From: Nitrospina sp.
Lineage (GTDB): Bacteria > Nitrospinota > Nitrospinia > Nitrospinales > Nitrospinaceae
Reading direction: 5' to 3'
Assembly: GCA_004357365.1 (NCBI GenBank)
Contig: SMVT01000086.1
Coordinates: 1 to 7,972, forward strand
DNA length: 7,972 nucleotides
Below are positions 6,267 to 7,972 of this stretch, piece by piece; positions within the stretch are counted from its first letter, which is position 1, and each line of letters opens with the position of its first letter. A program made the position numbers and the translations under genes. The notes under the pieces are model-generated. The model searched no databases. It was not told where the DNA came from and saw only the letters and a list, made by a program, of their open reading frames with translations.

Positions 6267-6512
6267 GAGGCCCGGATGCGCCGCCATTTTCCAGTGAGCT
6301 AACTCGGCAAAATTCCTTGTCATTAGGTCGCAAATCTACGCCCATCCTTACAGTTGAGCCTGTGGGAAGGGTCCATCGCCCATTCTCTTCCTCCCAAATG
6401 GAGCAAAAACCGTACGTACGCCAAACCTTGATCTCCCTCCCATCATTGCCCTATATGTACCCCGATAAGGGCAACCGTTGGGCCTGCCTGTCAGAATTTT
6501 CCTAAAGGCCTC
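6267..6512. repeat. Weak inverted repeat GAGGCC/GGCCTC bounding the unexplained block
   Basis: GAGGCC at 6267-6272 and GGCCTC at 6507-6512 are 6-bp perfect inverted repeats that roughly coincide with the edges of the higher-GC block in the gap. With a one-base bulge the match extends to CA/TG outside. No target-site duplication and no transposase are seen, so the pair may be chance. Confidence 0.2.
6347..6372. other. Imperfect hairpin in intergenic block
   Basis: CCTTACAG, a short TTGAGC loop, then CTGT-GGG-AAGG can fold into an 8-bp stem interrupted by a GGG bulge. There is no U-tract after it on either strand, so it does not look like an intrinsic terminator. It is reported only as structure within the unexplained block. 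Confidence 0.25.
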
Positions 6513-6564
6513 CTGGAAACCAAAATAATTTTCCTGAATAAATGGGTTTCTTTGCGGGTATCAA

Positions 6565-6660
6565 ACCTCTAATATATTGAGCATTTTGTATTATTGAAAT
6601 ATTGAACAAATCAAAGAAATGCCTTTTCATAAAAACGTGGCCTTCATTTCATATATCGTC
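6565..6660 (+). promoter_or_regulatory. AT-rich candidate promoter/leader of nhaD
   Basis: The 6565-6660 stretch is the most AT-rich DNA in the window and lies 50-150 nt before nhaD. TATTAT (6589-6594) is 5/6 to a -10 hexamer but lacks a good -35 at the right distance; TTGAGC (6577-6582) with TATTGA 17 nt later is an alternative with a poor -10. Two TTTCATA heptamers (6625-6631 and 6647-6653) sit 22 bp apart, two helical turns, and could be an operator. None of these assignments is firm. Confidence 0.25.
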
Positions 6661-6700
6661 GCGCCCCCATGCCCCATCCCAACTTGTTTGAACTGATTCC

Positions 6701-6706
6701 AAGGAG
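6701..6706 (+). promoter_or_regulatory. Ribosome binding site of nhaD
   Basis: AAGGAG lies 6 nt before the ATG at 6713. It is the strongest Shine-Dalgarno sequence in the window and fixes the nhaD start. The other genes here mostly start with weak sites close behind the preceding gene, whereas nhaD stands alone behind a long leader. Confidence 0.85.
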
Positions 6707-6712
6707 CTTTGT

Positions 6713-7972
6713 ATGGCAACTCTGACCACCACGTGGGTGGGATACGTTTCATTGCTGATATTCGTTCTGGCCTACGCCCTGGTTGTGATGGAAGAAAAAA
6801 TCCACATGCGCAAATCCAAGCCCGTCATCTTTGCGGGGTGTTTCATGTGGTTCCTCATCGGCCTCTATGAATCCCTAAACGGCCCTGTTGACAGCGAGGC
6901 TCACGATTATGTGCAACACCTCATCGCGGAAATCGGCGCACTGTTTTTCTTTCTGCTCTCCGCCATGACTTACATCAACACTCTGGCGGAGCGGAACGTT
7001 TTCAATTCCCTGCGCGTGTGGCTTCTACGCAAGGGTTTGGGGTTTCGTTCCCTGTTCTGGACAACGGGTATCATCACGTTTTTCCTGTCGCCGCTGGCGG
7101 ACAACCTGACCAGCGCCCTGCTCATGTCCACCGTCGCGCTGGCGGTGAGCGGCGGCAATTCCAAATTCATCGTTCTCGCGTTCACTAATATCGTGGTCGC
7201 CGCCAATGCGGGAGGTGCCTGGAGTCCGTTCGGCGACATCACCACGCTCATGGTCTGGACAGCTGGCAAGGTCGAAACCCTGCAGTTCGTTTATCTCATG
7301 CTTCCATCGCTGGTCAACTGGATCGTGCCGGCTACCTGCATGTATTTCTTTGTCCCGGACGAATTCCCGGAGGCGCCTTCCGAGGCCATTTCCCTGAAAC
7401 CCGGCGCCAAAGTGATCATTGTCATGGGAATCTGCACCATCGCCACCGCCGTCAGTTTTCATCAGTTTTTTCATCTGCCTCCGTTTATGGGTATGATGCT
7501 CGGCCTCGGCGCACTCATGCTCTTCGGCTACTATCTGAAACGCTGGGGAGACAAACCTCTGACGTACGAACTGGGAAGTCCCGAAAACCGCCGGGGTGAA
7601 AATGCTCATTTTGACATCTTCAGCAAAATTTCCTCGGTGGAGTTTGACACCCTGCTGTTTTTCTTCGGCGTGCTCACCGCCGTGGGGGCCCTGCAGTACC
7701 TCGGCTATCTCGCCTTGGCCAGTGAAAATCTGTACGAAACCATCGGTCCGACCTGGTCCAATATCATCGTGGGCGTTCTTTCCGCCATCGTGGACAATAT
7801 TCCCGTTATGTTCGCGGTCTTGAAAATGGACCCCACCATGGGCGTCGACCAATGGTTGCTGGTCACGCTGACCACGGGGGTGGGCGGCAGTCTCCTGGCG
7901 GTCGGTTCCGCCGCCGGAGTGGCGGTGATGGGGGTCGACCGGAAAAACTACACCTTCATCTCCCACATGAAA
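6713..7972 (+). CDS. nhaD: NhaD-type Na+/H+ antiporter, 3'-truncated by window edge
   Basis: Inner-membrane antiporter of the NhaD family (ion transporter superfamily) that exports sodium or lithium in exchange for protons, for salt tolerance and pH control. The frame is open for 420 codons to the last base, so the C-terminus is missing; family members are usually somewhat over 400 to about 480 residues, so little is lost. Features in order are an N-terminal hydrophobic helix (about 10-26), SPLADNLTSALLM (126-138), NIVVAANAGGAWSPFGD (159-175), a hydrophilic loop (about 278-305), VEFDTLLFFFGVL (309-321), SAIVDNIPVMFAV (357-369), and GGSLLAVGSAAGVAVMG (391-407). The two Asp-Asn motifs (DNLTS, DNIPV) and the two Gly-Ser-rich re-entrant segments are the paired elements expected of the duplicated fold. 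It is divergent from the ispA cluster, has its own strong ribosome binding site, and is likely an independent unit. Confidence 0.92.
   Translation, partial: MATLTTTWVGYVSLLIFVLAYALVVMEEKIHMRKSKPVIFAGCFMWFLIGLYESLNGPVDSEAHDYVQHLIAEIGALFFFLLSAMTYINTLAERNVFNSLRVWLLRKGLGFRSLFWTTGIITFFLSPLADNLTSALLMSTVALAVSGGNSKFIVLAFTNIVVAANAGGAWSPFGDITTLMVWTAGKVETLQFVYLMLPSLVNWIVPATCMYFFVPDEFPEAPSEAISLKPGAKVIIVMGICTIATAVSFHQFFHLPPFMGMMLGLGALMLFGYYLKRWGDKPLTYELGSPENRRGENAHFDIFSKISSVEFDTLLFFFGVLTAVGALQYLGYLALASENLYETIGPTWSNIIVGVLSAIVDNIPVMFAVLKMDPTMGVDQWLLVTLTTGVGGSLLAVGSAAGVAVMGVDRKNYTFISHMK

Larger units (their letters stand above)
6178..6712. other. Divergent intergenic region between ispA and nhaD (535 bp)
   Basis: This is the only long gap in the window. 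It has two parts. The stretch 6178-6250 is AT-rich and holds the ispA leader and promoter candidates. The stretch at about 6257-6512 has higher GC, carries no convincing gene on either strand, and has several short stem-capable segments. From about 6515 to 6660 the DNA becomes strongly AT-rich, as expected for the promoter and leader of nhaD. I found no tRNA, rRNA or recognisable riboswitch. A 62-codon ATG frame on the + strand (6317-6505) and a 63-codon frame without a usable start codon on the minus strand (6450 down to 6259) overlap each other; neither has a ribosome binding site or a recognisable family. Confidence 0.7.

Noticed and set aside
6309..6321. AAAATTCCTTGTC, resembling a conserved 23S rRNA segment (GAAATTCCTTGTCG)
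   Set aside because: The match is only about a dozen bases and the flanks (CTAACTCGG before, ATTAGGTCGC after) do not continue as 23S rRNA, so it is not evidence of an rRNA fragment.
6400..6450. Possible group II intron domain V, suggested by ACGTACGGTTTT on the minus strand
   Set aside because: The complementary strand of the domain V stem and the GAAA loop are missing, and there is no reverse transcriptase gene.
6317..6505. 62-codon + strand ATG frame in the divergent gap
   Set aside because: No ribosome binding site, Ser/Pro-rich translation without known features, and it overlaps another open frame on the opposite strand.
7025..7966. Long open frame (313 codons) on the minus strand at the right end
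   Set aside because: It is antisense to nhaD, whose + strand frame matches a known family motif by motif. The antisense product is rich in His, Gly, Asp and Arg with no family features, as expected for a shadow frame in GC-rich DNA.

Overview
The window reads as ordinary chromosomal DNA of a Gram-negative-type bacterium with fairly high GC (my estimate by eye is about 55%), densely packed with housekeeping genes. The organism makes isoprenoids by the MEP (non-mevalonate) pathway, synthesises histidine, and carries an NhaD-type sodium/proton antiporter, which fits a marine or saline habitat. The gene set and protein style suggest something near Deltaproteobacteria or Nitrospinota. That placement is an impression from the sequences and was not tested.

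Layout. Positions 1-1139 (+ strand) hold the 3' end of a SAM hydroxide adenosyltransferase (DUF62) gene and, 2 nt further, smpB. Convergent to these is a tight minus-strand cluster, read from about 6230 down to 1142: a farnesyl/geranylgeranyl diphosphate synthase (ispA-type), dxs, hisB, hisH and an EamA-family transporter. Junctions within the cluster are 13 nt, an 8-nt overlap, 0 nt and 9 nt, so it is very probably one transcript of about 5 kb. A hairpin followed by a T-rich tract, lying across the smpB/EamA stop codons, is a good candidate for its terminator. A divergent gap of about 535 bp (6178-6712) separates the cluster from nhaD on the + strand, which has a clear AAGGAG ribosome binding site and runs off the right edge without a stop.

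How the genes fit together. IspA and Dxs act at opposite ends of isoprenoid synthesis: Dxs makes the first MEP intermediate and IspA condenses the C5 units. HisB and HisH are two histidine enzymes separated from the rest of the his genes. The EamA protein is an inner-membrane exporter of unknown substrate. SmpB works with tmRNA in ribosome rescue.

I see no phage, CRISPR, insertion sequence, RNA gene or novel defence-like system. The points most worth a second look are the basic, low-complexity C-terminal tail of Dxs, which is encoded where the hisB frame is also open; the terminator shared by the two converging genes; and an unexplained block at 6257-6512 in the divergent gap.
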